Source: Phoronis australis
Taxonomy: Eukaryota > Phoronida > Phoronidae
Direction of reading: 5' to 3'
DNA length: 64,000 nt
NCBI GenBank assembly: GCA_002633005.1
Contig: NMRA01000326.1
Span: forward strand, 86,675 to 150,674
The notes beneath the pieces were generated by a model. It did no database searches. It saw only the letters and a program-made list of their open reading frames with translations, and was not told where the DNA came from. The position numbers and the translations under genes are program-made. Shown piece after piece: positions 52,001 to 63,735 of this stretch (position 1 is the first letter of the stretch; each line of letters begins with the position of its first letter).

Positions 52001-52540
52001 GATGCAAGATATGGGTAAACTTTATTGCAGACCCAGCGAAACGTATCACCTGGTAAAAACGATTTGACTTTGGGTGATAACAATGCAGTAGCACCTCATT
52101 GGCCATGGACGACTTCTGAATAGGGATGGCTTATTATGAATATCTTGGATGGATCCCTGATTTCAACACACTGCCTCACAAGCAGTAATACTGGTCTTCC
52201 ACTATGCCACCCAATGATGCTCTCATTTACGAGAGCAAAATCTGAACTTTGGGGGTTAAGAGGGGACTGTAGTCAAAATAATGTTGCAGTTAATTGGTTC
52301 CAACATACAAAAAAAATTCACATTTGCCCGACTTGTGCGCCAAACAAAAGCCAATTCGCAATCATGGTCAAAACACTGAATCCTGAAAGCGATCAGATTG
52401 GCTGATGTGTTAGTGATGTGAATGGCAGGGTATCGGCTGCTTTTCACATTCATTGCTTACGTCATATTTTGAAGAGCTTACATAGTAATTTATCATTGTA
52501 TCAATCGTCCTGTTTGCCACAGTGCAGTAAAAGGTTCGCC
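49093..52540. other. Upstream region, mostly featureless
   Basis: Contains the 45-bp duplication at 49268-49357 and a repeated phrase 'gatactgcctRca..ctgtgacca' at 50227-50330. A short direct repeat 'ctgtaacaccaaataaaYgcc' occurs near 51122 and 51402. No gene recognised. Confidence 0.4.
49268..49357. repeat. 45-bp tandem duplication
   Basis: Two copies starting 'agataaca.taaggtctca', differing at about three positions. Confidence 0.85.
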
Positions 52541-52609
52541 ATGCCTTTTTGTATGGCACCTGGTTGTTCAAACTCTTCGAAAAAGGTGTCTTCTAAAGGA
52601 TTGGTCATC
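52541..52609 (+). pseudogene. THAP zinc-finger N-terminus fragment
   Basis: MPFCMAPGCSNSSKKVSSKG looks like the first 20 residues of a THAP domain: Met-Pro start, C-x4-C zinc ligands, GCSN. The expected continuation (Phe-His-x-x-Pro, then C-x2-H) is not found in any frame nearby. THAP domains occur in host DNA-binding proteins and in P-element/Kolobok-type transposases. Probably a transposon or gene remnant. Confidence 0.45.
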
Positions 52610-52626
52610 ACATATATCATCGTCGG

Positions 52627-53360
52627 GTTACCCAAGCCTTGGCCCAAAGCTGTATACTAAATATAGCTCTACAGGTTTGCGCCAATGTGGGTAAAAAATG
52701 GACAAATAAAATCTGACTCAAAATTAATGTCACTAAAATTAATCTCATTCTTGAATAAACTTAGGAACCATGTTCCTAGAATAAACTAACTACAGTATTT
52801 AGTGGTGTTGGAAAAGTTAGCAATTGTTAACTGGCTGCTGCTAAAATTGTGATGTGTTCTCTTGAGTCATCTGTTTGCGATTACGTCACCTGACCTTTTA
52901 CCAGTTTCTTTTCTCCTCGATTCTTTTAACAAGTGTTCTTCGCTACCGGCACCAGCTAGGTTGCGTACATGTCACAACAAATTATCGGAACTTGTTTCGT
53001 TTCACTACAAGTTTTTAGTATTTTTATACCATCAAACCGAATTTTAGAACAAACCTTGGTGCTGCAAAATTGTCATCATCTCTCAAAAGACGTCTCAAAT
53101 TTTTAGGAAATGGCGCATGTGCCGTGTCACGATCGTGCTAATTTTGAAACAGACGACGCACTTCTTTGTTACAAAAAGCGGCAAATTATTCTACAAAATG
53201 ACATTTATTTGATTGTTTTCCATTTAAACGGCTGCAATGAAAAAGATTTTGCATTCACTTCCACCGGTTAGTTAGCTTTACATGTTGATGTAGCCTAAGT
53301 TTGACGACGAGGTGACGAGCATAAGTCTACTATACCCAGGTGGTACGATAGTCTTCATAC
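52627..53360. repeat. Diverged ~0.7-kb repeat, copy 1
   Basis: Co-linear with 54611-55400. Shared blocks: 'caaagctgtayactaaata', 'gttgcgtacatgtcaca', 'tttttaggaaatggc', 'acgatagtcttcata'. The THAP-like fragment lies directly left of this copy only. Confidence 0.65.
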
Positions 53361-53845
53361 ATCTATAGTCGGTAACTGACCAACCCTTCAAGTTTACGGA
53401 GCTGAGAATTCGCTGGCAGCTGGCTGCCTTAAGAGACCACATTGCCCATGGCACAGTCACACCAGTGTAAATTGTTGATACGGACTGGTTGCATTGGCAT
53501 TAAAATTTTCATCAGACGATGACGACGACTGGGTATCACTTTGTGTTGCCTCGACTCAAACAGGTATCCCTGGTGACAGGACATTTCCCACTAAAATTTC
53601 TTATTCTGACAATACGAAGAACGCCACTTGACTGCACGATGACACAGGATAGTAACTTTGCCCCCGCCAAATACGTCACGAGAAGCAGTGCTCCAAGCGG
53701 GTAATTTTTTTGAGCTTCGTTAGAGAATATAAGTTTACTTTTTGATGTTGAATTACCGGGTATTTGTGAAATCAACAACTTATAGAAAACTATATACAAT
53801 TTATTCAGAATAAAATACAGTTCCCTTTTAACTTATCTCTGAGCA
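53361..53845. other. Segment without recognised features
   Basis: Open frames 53519-53704 and 53536-53799 overlap on opposite strands and resemble nothing known. Confidence 0.35.
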
Positions 53846-53935
53846 GGAGGCAGTGTGGTACAGTGGGATAAGTACCAACCTTTACTCAAGTGTGAAGTCG
53901 TGGGTTCAGTCCCACTAGGACACATTGATAGACAC
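53846..53935 (+). mobile_element. tRNA-like SINE head (3'-truncated)
   Basis: 'ggaggcagtgtggtacagtg' (A-box region) and B-box-like 'gggttcagtcccac' at 53902-53915, parallel to the head of the SINE at 39336-39407 ('ggaggcagtatggcctagtg', 'ggttcgagtcccac'). The 3' core is absent; the sequence runs into a copy of the 145-bp monomer repeat. Confidence 0.6.
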
Positions 53936-53959
53936 TTAAGTCATATACACTAGCAAAAT

Positions 53960-54492
53960 TTTGGAAATACAGCCATGGGTGCAGAAACAAACAAAACTAC
54001 CACTACGAGGCGCCACAATAGTCAAAGCCATCGGAAAATCATCGTAAGCCACCCTCTTCACAGTAAGAACATATATAGCCAATCTTCAAAATTATCCCTA
54101 GAGCAGTTTGGTTGATAGATGGGCAGATGCCAAAAAGCAGACTCAAAAACATTAACAATGGCCACTAGGTGACGCAAAATACCTCGAATCCATTCAAAAT
54201 TGGGAGTATAGCATAATTCCACTAATAGGTGACTAACTGCTATATTTTATGAAAATCCGTTGAAGGCCCTTGAAGATACAGAGGAAAGCCTAAAAAATTA
54301 AAACTACCACTACGGGGCACACCAGTAGTCGGAGAGGTCTGAAATTCGTTGTCATCCGTCCTAGGAGCACATCTCCCAACTCACATCTAGATCCTGTGAG
54401 GGGTTTAGGAGATACAGCTGTGGACGCCGGACACCCAGATAGAGATGACTGCAATATGCACCCATATACAAATATGTGGGCGCATAAAAAAA
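53960..54492 (+). repeat. Partial CTCF-like-motif element
   Basis: Monomers with 'taccactacgaggcgccac' (about 53997), 'tggccactaggtgacgc' (about 54159) and 'taccactacggggcacac' (about 54304), and the 3' module ending 'atatgtgggcgcataaaaaa'. The motif cores carry single-base changes relative to the main array. Confidence 0.75.
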
Positions 54493-54610
54493 GACGGGCA
54501 AAATATAAAAAAGTTGCTTGAAATGATGACCACTTTCTCAATACTATCGGCTGGTTGACTATTAGTAGAACGATGCCATTCTGCATCTGGCCAGGGCCGG
54601 GGCCCCCCGT

Positions 54611-55400
54611 CTACGTAGCCTAACCTTGGTACAAAGCTGTACACTAAATATACAGCCATTGAGTTGATGTGGGTAAAACCTGATCAAATAAAATCTGACA
54701 CAAAATTAGTGTCATTATACACTCTTCCTTGAGCAAAAGTTATTTACTGATGTTGAAAAATTTGGCGTTCTGCCATTCACCCTGCTACTAAAATTGGGGT
54801 GCGCTCTTTTGAGTCGGCTTTCAGCGCCGTCAGCTGTTGCGTTATTGGTCAGTTTCGTTCCTTGAGTTCTTCTTCTTCCAAGTACAAGTGATCGAACTGT
54901 TCTTCTCTTCCACGAAGTTGCGTACATGTCACATCAAATTATCACAATTTGTTTCATTTCCTTTCAAGCGTTTACTATTTTATACCAGCAAACCAAATTT
55001 CGGAACACATTTTACTCCTGCAAAGCTGTCATCATCTAAGAAATGTCGCAAAATTTTAGGAAATGGCACATACGAATGTCACGAGTGTACTGTTTTCAAA
55101 ACGAAGGCGGGCTTTCCTTTTTGCAAAAGGGGGAGAATTATATGCAAGAAAATGACGTTTACTAGATTGTTTTTCACTTAAACGGCTCCAACGGGCAAGG
55201 TGAGTGTCAGTTGACACCCAGATTTTGCATGCACCTCTGTCAGTTTATAGCTCTACATGTTGATATTATAAGTTTCACAACAAAGAGACGAGCAAAACTA
55301 ACTGGACTCCGTGAAATTTCGGAGTCTAACGGACCTCAACACACAGTGATACTGGTACCTAGCTGGATTTTAACGATAGTCTTCATATAGCTAGCTAGTC
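54611..55400. repeat. Diverged ~0.7-kb repeat, copy 2
   Basis: Partner of 52627-53360. The pair brackets the SINE head and the partial 145-bp element. Confidence 0.65.
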
Positions 55401-55698
55401 AGCTGGATGAACCTCTTTGTGCTGTACAGCCTCAGTGACATCATGAAAAACAGTGAGGCGTTACGGAACTCAGTGATCAATTTATCTTTTCAAAGTAAAA
55501 AAGAAAAATACTGTGCACAATTTATTAAGAAGATGTGAATGCCAGTAACCAACCTTTATACTTTCAACATTCATATTAAAATGCTGAAACATGTAGTTCA
55601 GGTCTCTTTTAAAGCCTTGAAAACTGGTGCATATATAACCATTGTTTAGAGAGACATGGCCTGGATACCCACAGTTTGTACTAAAACTAACAGTAACC

Positions 55699-56141
55699 AT
55701 GATCAAGGTACCTAAACTACACGGTCAACGGACTCACAAACACGACTCACAGACCTGCAAACACCGTCCATTGACTCACAAACACGGGAACGGACTCACA
55801 AAACACGATCCACGCACCCAAATACACGGGACACGGACTCATATTCATGAGGAAACACGGTTAACGGACCGCCAAACACGGGTCACGGACAAAATGAAGA
55901 TGTCAGCTGACCCAGGAAGCCGATGAGTCCGTGACCCGTGTTTGGCGGTCCGTTAACCGTGTTTCCTCCTCAATATGAGTCTGTGTCCCGTGTATTTGGG
56001 TCCGTGGATCGTGCTTTGTGAGTCCGTTCCCGTGTTTGTGAGTCAGTGGACTGTGTTTGCAGGTCCGTGAGTCGTGTTCATGCATCCGTGCCCCGAGTTT
56101 ATGAGTCCGTTGACCGTGTAGTTTAGGTACCTTGATGATGG
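55699..56141. repeat. Large palindrome whose arms are 21-bp tandem repeats
   Basis: Left arm about 55699-55890 and right arm about 55925-56141 are reverse complements, starting and ending with 'atcaaggtacctaaactaca' and its complement, with a loop of about 35 bp. Each arm is a tandem array of 21-bp units; read as protein both strands give the same heptad theme (HGQRTHK, HDSQTCK, HRPLTHK, HGNGLTK, HDPRTQI ...). The right arm has one extra unit. The open frames on both strands are by-products of the repeat. Confidence 0.85.
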
Positions 56142-56199
56142 CAGCGCTAGCACACGCTGTTTGTACTGTACTCTCTATCAAACCAGCTGGTCCTGACAC

Positions 56200-58130
56200 T
56201 CGCCAGAGGAGAGAGGTGCCTAAGTGGTTAAAACTACTAGTAACGTTCTACAGAAGCGATTCTATCCTTTAGGTGAATTCTTTAATCATTGGAGGGAATC
56301 AGGGAACATAAGGGCATTTTGGGATAATTTTGCATGATTTTAAAATATTTTTCATAAGAAAAATGGGGCCAATATTCAACCCAAAATCATAGCATCGAGG
56401 GTTTTCCAAATACATCTACGGTAAACCAGTTCCAAGGATTGCAGAGGCCAGGAGGTCATTATATACCATATGACTGTTGATCAGCAACCTGCACAACAAA
56501 CAGGCAGACACTGCAGTAGATATCAAAGACAGCAGTTAAAAGGTCAACTAGGTCACTGATGTCAGATCAAGCAAGAGTTGTCCATTACATACACAGTTGT
56601 AACTGTACAGTCAAAACCAAGGCTAGAACAACTGTCTGCAATGATCAAATGCTATAATTTCAAAACACCCAAACTTTCAAACAAAAAGGAAGGTTATTTA
56701 CATGCTACAAGACCAGCATTCAATAATTAAAACATACCTACTAGTAGGTACAATCAAACATGGTTGCCTGCAGTGAAAACACCTGTGCACAACATATACA
56801 GACAACAATATCAACAAACAAACCAAACAGGGTTCAGATCAATAAGGCTTCTACCTCTGAATATAGCAGGGTCATCAGATATTGCAGTTTTTTCAATGAG
56901 CAAGTGATTCTATGGCTAGATTTTCATGCCGCAAGACTGCTAAAAATTGAACTCTTCCCGAAATTGGGTTTACTGAGAAGGGTAAGTACCGTATTAAATA
57001 CACTCAACAAACTGGTCCATAATAACAGAAACTGAAACTTTTTAAAATGTAACCTTACCTTGTACTAAGAATAGAAAGTGAGGCCAAGGTACCAACAAGC
57101 GCACGCATTCAGGTTCTATATTCACTACATCCAGCAAACAAATACGGTATGACTGGCACAAACTCAATACTTTGCCCAGTGAAAGAGAGCCCAGAACCAA
57201 GACGAAGGGCTTTGTTGGACTATTCACATTTTTCAATGGCTAGACAATGCATGCCAGGGAACAGTAATTTTTAAGGAAAAATGTATCTCCAGGCATCTGT
57301 TCCACGAAAAGTGACTAAGACTTAAAACAGAAACATGGGCTGAGACCAAATTTCAGGCTTAGTCCCAAGAAAAAATGCATGCTATTCTACGCAAAACAAA
57401 GTGCAGTTGTATTCAATCAACAACTTGTTAATATGAAAACAAAAAAAGTCTTCAAATAGGTGACCTTTGCACAAATGAGGTACCTTGGGGGCTCACATAG
57501 CCAGCATCATGCAGTGTTAGGTCCCAACACCACCCTGGACACGGTTCAATGATTTGCCACGGATCATCTACACCACAAAACTCACTCTTAAAAACAATTG
57601 GTAATTTTCGACCTACTTCATATTCACATCATCGTTAATTGTGTTTCTAATTACTTTGGCGTAGCAATCACAGAGATAAGGAATTAGCGTGCAGGTTCCA
57701 CTTTGAGGTTATCTAGAACTTTACTGAATGACTTCAACACTAAGTAAGCTTTGTCAACAATTAAAAGTATGCATTTTTGGAAGGAGAAAGATCGAGGATT
57801 CTAAAATTATCCTTACTATGGTCTCTTTATTATAGTCACATAATTACATTTTAAGTCAAACTTTCATGTTCAAGAAAGGTACATTCATAGCAAAACAACC
57901 AAGCTGATTAGTAAAATTTGTCTCATAAACACTGCAACTTTCTTGGACTTGAAAATTTGACTTAAAAACGCTGTGGCCGTGTGACAATAATAAAAACACA
58001 GTAGTAAGAATCATATTTTTTGAATTCTATCAGAAAAAATATACTTTTAATGGTTGACAAAGCACAATTTTTCAGATATTGCCTTAGAGTTGAGGTCATT
58101 TATTATAGTCCTTAAAAGTCAATTTTTCAC
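56200..58130. other. Segment without recognised features
   Basis: Open frames 56760-57035 and 57042-57236 have no family features. A short match to the AT-rich dispersed repeat occurs near 57872. Confidence 0.35.
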
Positions 58131-58131
58131 T

Positions 58132-58200
58132 CCAGGGCTTGACATGAGCAATAGGTCACATTTGGGACCTGAAATTTGAAAAAGTGAGTTGAAATTTTGC
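58132..58200 (+). repeat. Hairpin-bearing interspersed repeat, copy 2 (degenerate)
   Basis: 'agggcttgacatgagcaata', AGGTCACATTTGGGACCT, 'gaaatttg' parallel 63611-63660 and 9831-9875. Confidence 0.5.
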
Positions 58201-58960
58201 CACATTAGCCACACATATACAACTTGGGCATTTCAACACAGGGGAGCCGAGTCACCACTTGGGCATTCCAACACAGGAGAGCCGAGTCACCATCACCTCA
58301 ACAGAGTTTTTCTTTTTAGTTGAATGGAAAAATACATGTGCCACAGCAATCTTTTTAAGAATTAGACCATTTTTTCTGCTCAGCTTCGAAGACATTAAAC
58401 CGATGTTTAGAAACAAAAGAGGAAATTGTTGGAGACCATAGGAAGAATTTGGAAAAAAATATCTGGTGGAATATTCTCGGAATCTCGAAAAAATGCCATT
58501 GTGGATCAAAAAATTCATAATTGTACCTGTGTGAACTGTGATGTGACATTAGTTAACGCCTGTCTTTAAAATTGAAAAGAAGGCATGAGTTAAAGAGCTG
58601 GATGAAAAGCTAATCATACTAATCACTAAATAGAGATCAACATCTCATAAGTTAGATCTACATATTCCCAAATCATAATTCTAAACGCACTGAATTTAAA
58701 ATGTCTTGTTTTCACACTGGAAGACAGTACCGGTTTTTTTAATCAAAATGCCATAAACCAGGCTTCACATTTTGTTATAAGAAGATACTGAAGTCCTGTT
58801 ACTAATACATTTAAAACATTTCCTTTATTATTTAGATGGGCATGCATCAGAACCATCAACGAAATGGATCAGAGAGTAAGTTTCAATTGTACAACCTCAG
58901 GGCAAGTTCTAATTAAAAACAATTAATTACAATGCGTTTTTATCACAATGATTGGTAATA
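58201..58960. other. Segment without recognised features
   Basis: A short direct repeat 'tgggcattYcaacacagg' occurs at about 58225 and 58259. No gene seen. Confidence 0.35.
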
Positions 58961-58964
58961 ATTT

Positions 58965-59120
58965 AAAACTTTCTTTCACATTTTATATTTTAATGGTAAT
59001 GTTTTAAAACTTTCTTTCACATTTTATATTTTAATGGTAATGTTTCAAAACTTTCTTTCACATTTTATATTTTAATGGTAATGTTTTAAAACTTTCTTTG
59101 GCACATTTTATATTTTAACA
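58965..59120. repeat. 41-bp AT-rich tandem repeat, about 3.6 copies
   Basis: Units start at 58965, 59006, 59047 and 59088, each beginning 'aaaactttcttt', nearly identical except in the last. Confidence 0.9.
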
Positions 59121-60245
59121 GTCACATTTGCTTATTGTTTTCAAATTAGTACTCTACTTAATGCATAAAAACAGTTTTCTTGGTAGCCAACAGGTGTCAG
59201 ATACAAAATGATTTCATTCTCATTCCCATTTATTGTATTGATCTACACTGCTTACCATCTTCGAAGTGCGGGTTTTAGAGGGTTGTTTTATATCTTTAAT
59301 CAGATGCATAGAAAAGTTAAAGTCTCAGAGTACATTAGGCCTACCAGTCATGATTTCGGTTAATCGGTATATTTTGAGTAAAAAACATTGAATCGGTAGC
59401 AAAAAACCAATATAGCTAAAACACTGCAAAAGTTTGAATAATTCTGAATTGATATCTTAGTCACAACAAACAATTTAATACCAGAAATTCTTTGGGTACA
59501 TCTGTCATGTACGTCCGTCACACACATTCAACTTACATGGAGGTGTCTTACAAAAATTTCTTAGAATATATCATCAAAAAATTTTGTGTTTTGTACTTTG
59601 CAAACATTGAACTCAATCATCATATAAAACAAAATATAGTAATCAAATGCAACTCACAGAAAATTAACGTTGAACATTTTTTTTTTCAAAATTTCAAATT
59701 CTCTGTGTATGTCTGTCACACCCCATTAGGGGCAATTTCCTGTCACATAAAAGAATAGGAGAAAAGTTGGTACGTGCTTTGAAATCTATCAATGAGGCCT
59801 ATCAATTGATGTATTAATCATTTTCCTAGGATGCAGTTTTTCACAATTGATCAAAATGTTCTCTGATTGTGCATCCGTCACAAATGGAATTGCCCATATA
59901 TTGGTAGCCATCCGGTACTAAACTAAAGTGATTTCTACACAATCGTATCTTTATATCTACTGCTCACATCACAATCATTGCAGTATGACATTTCCAACTA
60001 TCAATAATTTAAAGTTAATATCGCCCCTTATTGTGGTCTGCTGACCTACATAATTTGCACATTTATCATTAAAACACAAGTAATTGTGGATTTGTCACAC
60101 GGGTATTTATGATCAATTCATAACTGTTCATTGGCATTTGGTTCAGAAGATTTTGTTTCCCCTTTATAATTAAGAAGGCGATGTTAACGCATGCCTTTAT
60201 TATAGATATGAAATCTGCCATCTGCCCCTCCAGTCAAGGCACAGT
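59121..60245. other. Segment without recognised features
   Basis: AT-rich. The phrase 'gtcaca' and relatives recur but without regular spacing. No gene supported. Confidence 0.35.
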
Positions 60246-60460
60246 GCCACCTTAAACACTAGACATGTGCATCCGATATTAGAGTATGCATGCCCAGTCT
60301 GGAGTCCTCATACATGCTCAAACATGGACAAGAAGGATTTATACTGTGAAGACTGTCAAGTTTCCACAACTCAATGGGAGGTTCTGTTCTATGAAATAAA
60401 GCAAGCTTGGCTACCAGACCTAGAACAGAGAAGACAAGGCCTTTACCTAGAGGCAGTCTA
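60246..60460 (+). mobile_element. LINE reverse-transcriptase C-terminal remnant
   Basis: HVHPILEYACPVWSPHT (from about 60264) is the conserved post-catalytic segment of non-LTR reverse transcriptases ('vRPxLEYACPVWSPh'), followed after a decayed stretch by WLPDLEQRRQGL, which matches the 'LpxLExRR' segment. Neither the catalytic motifs nor an endonuclease are present. This is a different family from the RNase H LINE at 11-19 kb. Confidence 0.65.
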
Positions 60461-60750
60461 AGGCATCCAAACAGGCACCCCGACTCAAATCTAGACACCC
60501 CAGCTTGGACACCCGCTCAGCATTGTACACCCAAGAAGCAAGTAAGCATGGATGTCTCTTAATGTGCTATCACGCCAGAGGATATTACGTCATACCACCT
60601 GCTGCACGCAGTGTTAAAAATGAAGAGTTTCCGATTTTGGGAACTGAAGGAGTGACAGCTGGAAGAAACAGTTTGATAACGAGAATATTTCTTCGAGTTG
60701 GAAGGAATTAAATTCATCGACAGCCTCCTAAGGTGTCCGTCTATGCGCAA

Positions 60751-62060
60751 AAGTTATTTACAACAACGTGACTTTGATGCTTTAGTCAGTGTGAGGCATA
60801 ATTCACCGAACAGCTTACAGCGAACAAAGCTCCTATAGGAGCTACACTGTCTCTAATCAGCTAAGAGAAGCGAGGACAACAGTTTTTACCAAATCGCTTC
60901 ACGTATCTGTCATTGTGTAAAGTTTGTACATTACAATCGGCAAAAAATCACACAGAAATGCATCAAATGTGAATAAAATTTATTTCAAAGTATGAAATAA
61001 CATTGATCTGGTAGTCTTTTTGTCACAAAATCCGTTTAATGCTTTGCACGGATTTTTTGCTGCGAAGTGACCAACATTTCAGAGCAAAACGGTTGCAGGT
61101 AAAAATAACCGCTATTTGTTTTTCAACTCAGGAGAAAGACTAAACTCTCGAATTTTGACGTGAAACTGTGAATTCATAGAACAAATCCATGCGAACACGA
61201 TTACGTAAGTAATTTTCACTTTCCTACCCTTAAAAGTTGAAAAAGTTGCCTGTTCCCATGACGTTTAACTTTGATATGAATTTATTGGTATATTTCCTAA
61301 TTTGGGAACATAAAGAATTGTAGTTCGGACTGAAGAGTACATTAATGAACCAATGCAAACAGGCACTTCTTCGATTTCTGACAATCGGGTGTATTTCTGA
61401 CTCACTTCGTAGTTCTTGGTACTGTCGCTAGGGGCTCTCCTGCCAATCGCATAGAATGTTTGGGTCATACACTAAAGCACTTAATTTTTCCTGATGAAAA
61501 CTCAGTGTAAAAGAGAGCTAAAAATAATTTCTCGTTGTGAGAACAATGAAAGACATATTCATACACACAATGATTCTGATGTTTAGTGTGTTTTTCCTAT
61601 TTTTGCCGCACATTTTTGATGGGTCAGGCCATTGAGACCTGGGTTGGCGTGTTGCCAGACATGGCCACACCCATACTTTGCCTTTGGCCGAAACAGGTTA
61701 GCTAGCATGTCAAGACAGAAAATGAACATTTTAATTTTAGAGTAAACAAATGCCAATGTAGAGTTCTACCCCAGTCCTGTGTTTTCAATCAAAACTTTGT
61801 GTTCTACTTTTCACTACCATGGAAAACTATACATGCTTTCATTCTGAAAAACAATTGAGGTTCACCTATATTGTTCATATATCTGACCCTGGCCTATATC
61901 TTTCAGGCAACCTTTGCTGGAAGTTAATGTGGACCCATACCAAAAGACCATGTTTGCCGCAAGCTTGCAGCAAACATGCCGCAGGAGTTTGCCGCTACCC
62001 GCAACTCAGCCGCACACAACCTTGCTGCAACACTGAAGTTTGCAGGAATGTTGCGGCAAA
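60751..62060. other. Segment without recognised features
   Basis: Contains a 16-bp perfect palindrome AGCTCCTATAGGAGCT at 60828-60843. No gene seen. Confidence 0.35.
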
Positions 62061-62195
62061 CTTGGTGATTGAAAAAGTGTTTGCGGGAAAGTTGCAGGAA
62101 ACTTTATTGATGAAAAAGTGTTTGCGGGAAAGTTGCAGGAAACTTTATTGATGAAAAAGTGTTAACGGGAAAGTTGCATTAAACTTTATTGGTGA
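61950..62195. repeat. 41-bp tandem repeat (3 copies) in a 'ttgc(g/a)gg' rich tract
   Basis: From about 62069 a 41-bp unit (gatgaaaaagtgtttgcggg ..) repeats three times, the last one mutated. The preceding 120 bp is rich in related 'ttgcagcaaac/ttgccgc' words in both orientations. Confidence 0.8.
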
Positions 62196-62562
62196 AGTGT
62201 TCTCAGGAATAGGTGAAAAAGTGCTTGCAAGAAATTTGCAGGAAACAATGTTTAAAGTGTTAGCATTAAGATTTTGACAATGTTAGAAATTGTGAAATTG
62301 TTTTTTATTTTCTAAATTTCAAAGAAACCTCAAATCCCAGAACCCATGAGGGCAGTTACTTATTAAAGATAACTTACCTAAATGTGACCTACTGTTGGGT
62401 AAGTTACATTGTTTCAGATATTTTCTTCATTATTTCTGTTCTTATAATTTTTCACTTCTATTTATCAGTTTACTATCATCATCATGTCTCAAATTTCTGT
62501 CTTATCAGCCTCCGTTTTAGCTTGGCCTTCTTCTTTCCTGCTTCTATTGATTCTAATTGCAG

Positions 62563-63003
62563 TCAGCAGTGCAGCCAACAACATTGAACTTCCTGGTTGG
62601 CAAGAATGTGATGACCAGGTTGGGCATCATGGCTTTGTAATTTATCAGGTTAGTATGTAACAAGCTGTGGCAGTGCTTATTAACAAAATCACAGCATTTG
62701 AAGAGCAATATGCTCATGATTTTTGTAACATTTAGCCTTCCAAGCTATTTCATTTTTCTTTTCACGACTTTAAGTTTGAAAATATTATGTTAGTTTGTTT
62801 GTTGATACGTCATGCATTATTTCCAAGTAGTGGTAACATTTTCACATACTGTTCAAATAACGCTTGTCATGGCAATAAATCATTTATGATTCATACTCTT
62901 TCTGGTTCACAGATATTCATTCCACTATGACAAAGATGAGGTCGTCTACGCCTTTCGGCTGATGGATGACTTTAGGCAAGAGGACCTCAAAGTACTGGAG
63001 TAA
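62563..63003 (+). other. Possible pair of coding exons of an unrecognised gene
   Basis: 62563-62648 has acceptor ttgcag|, donor |gttagt and an open frame ..NNIELPGWQECDDQVGHHGF... 62914-63003 follows a ttcacag acceptor and reads YSFHYDKDEVVYAFRLMDDF..DLKVLE and a stop, with protein-like composition. The phases do not join (0 out, 2 needed), so either they are not consecutive exons or one border is wrong. I do not recognise the family. Confidence 0.25.
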
Positions 63004-63610
63004 TTCCATCTTGTGTATAGGTACGCCAATGATTTACGGTAGTCAGTGAAAGGGTTTAGCCCCCTTCATTGAGGATGCCATGAGAACTTGATTCATCTGT
63101 CTATCACACATTCCTTTTTTGTTCATGTCACTTAAGACAACTTTGGGAACTAAGTATTGCAGTTGTCGTTTGTATAATATGGATGGCTCAAGACGAGGTC
63201 TTCATTTTATTACATTGTTATGTTTAAGTTCTATTTATTATTTGTCTTCAAAAGCTTGTATTAAAATGTTCTACTTGTCATACTTGTCATCAATACATTT
63301 TTTTGTCTTTAATTCTTATTTAATGTAATTGATTTTGACAACGTTTTAAGTCAGTCGCAAACATCATGTTAACAAAAAAACACAAAATAATTTCAGTAAT
63401 TTGCTCAACCAATTATCAGATTTCAACTTTCGTAACGGCAAAATCTTTAAAACGACACCTTATTCATTTTTCCTTGAGTAATTCTAATTCAATGCAAATT
63501 TGAAATGGCAAAATTGTACGTGCTCACTTTTCTTTGTTGGCTTTGGTGAAGGTCAATATAATCCTTGCACAGGAGCGTCCAATCGTACTTTTTTGCAAAT
63601 TATTTATCCA
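63004..63610. other. Segment without recognised features
   Basis: AT-rich. Open frame 63119-63328 shows nothing familiar. Confidence 0.3.
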
Positions 63611-63735
63611 GGGCTCGACATAACGAGCTGCAGGTCGCATTTGCGACCTGAAATTTGGAAATGCGAGCTGAGATTTTCGTCAGCTCGTATCAAGTCGCAA
63701 AATGCGACCTGGAATTTCCAACGAATGCGAGCTGA
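63611..63735 (+). repeat. Hairpin-bearing interspersed repeat, copy 3 (best preserved)
   Basis: 'agggctcgacataacgagct', palindrome GGTCGCATTTGCGACC, 'tgaaatttggaaatgcgagc', 'tcgtatcaagtcgcaaaatg', then a second gcgacct block. Sequence words gcgag/gcgacc repeat in alternating orientation over 110 bp. Confidence 0.65.

Noticed and set aside
53846-53935. Functional tRNA gene
   Set aside because: B box is recognisable but the acceptor and anticodon stems do not pair convincingly, and a similar head occurs in a full SINE at 39 kb.
55642-56199. His/Thr/Lys heptad-repeat proteins on both strands
   Set aside because: By-product of a palindromic 21-bp repeat; identical reading on both strands shows it is structural.
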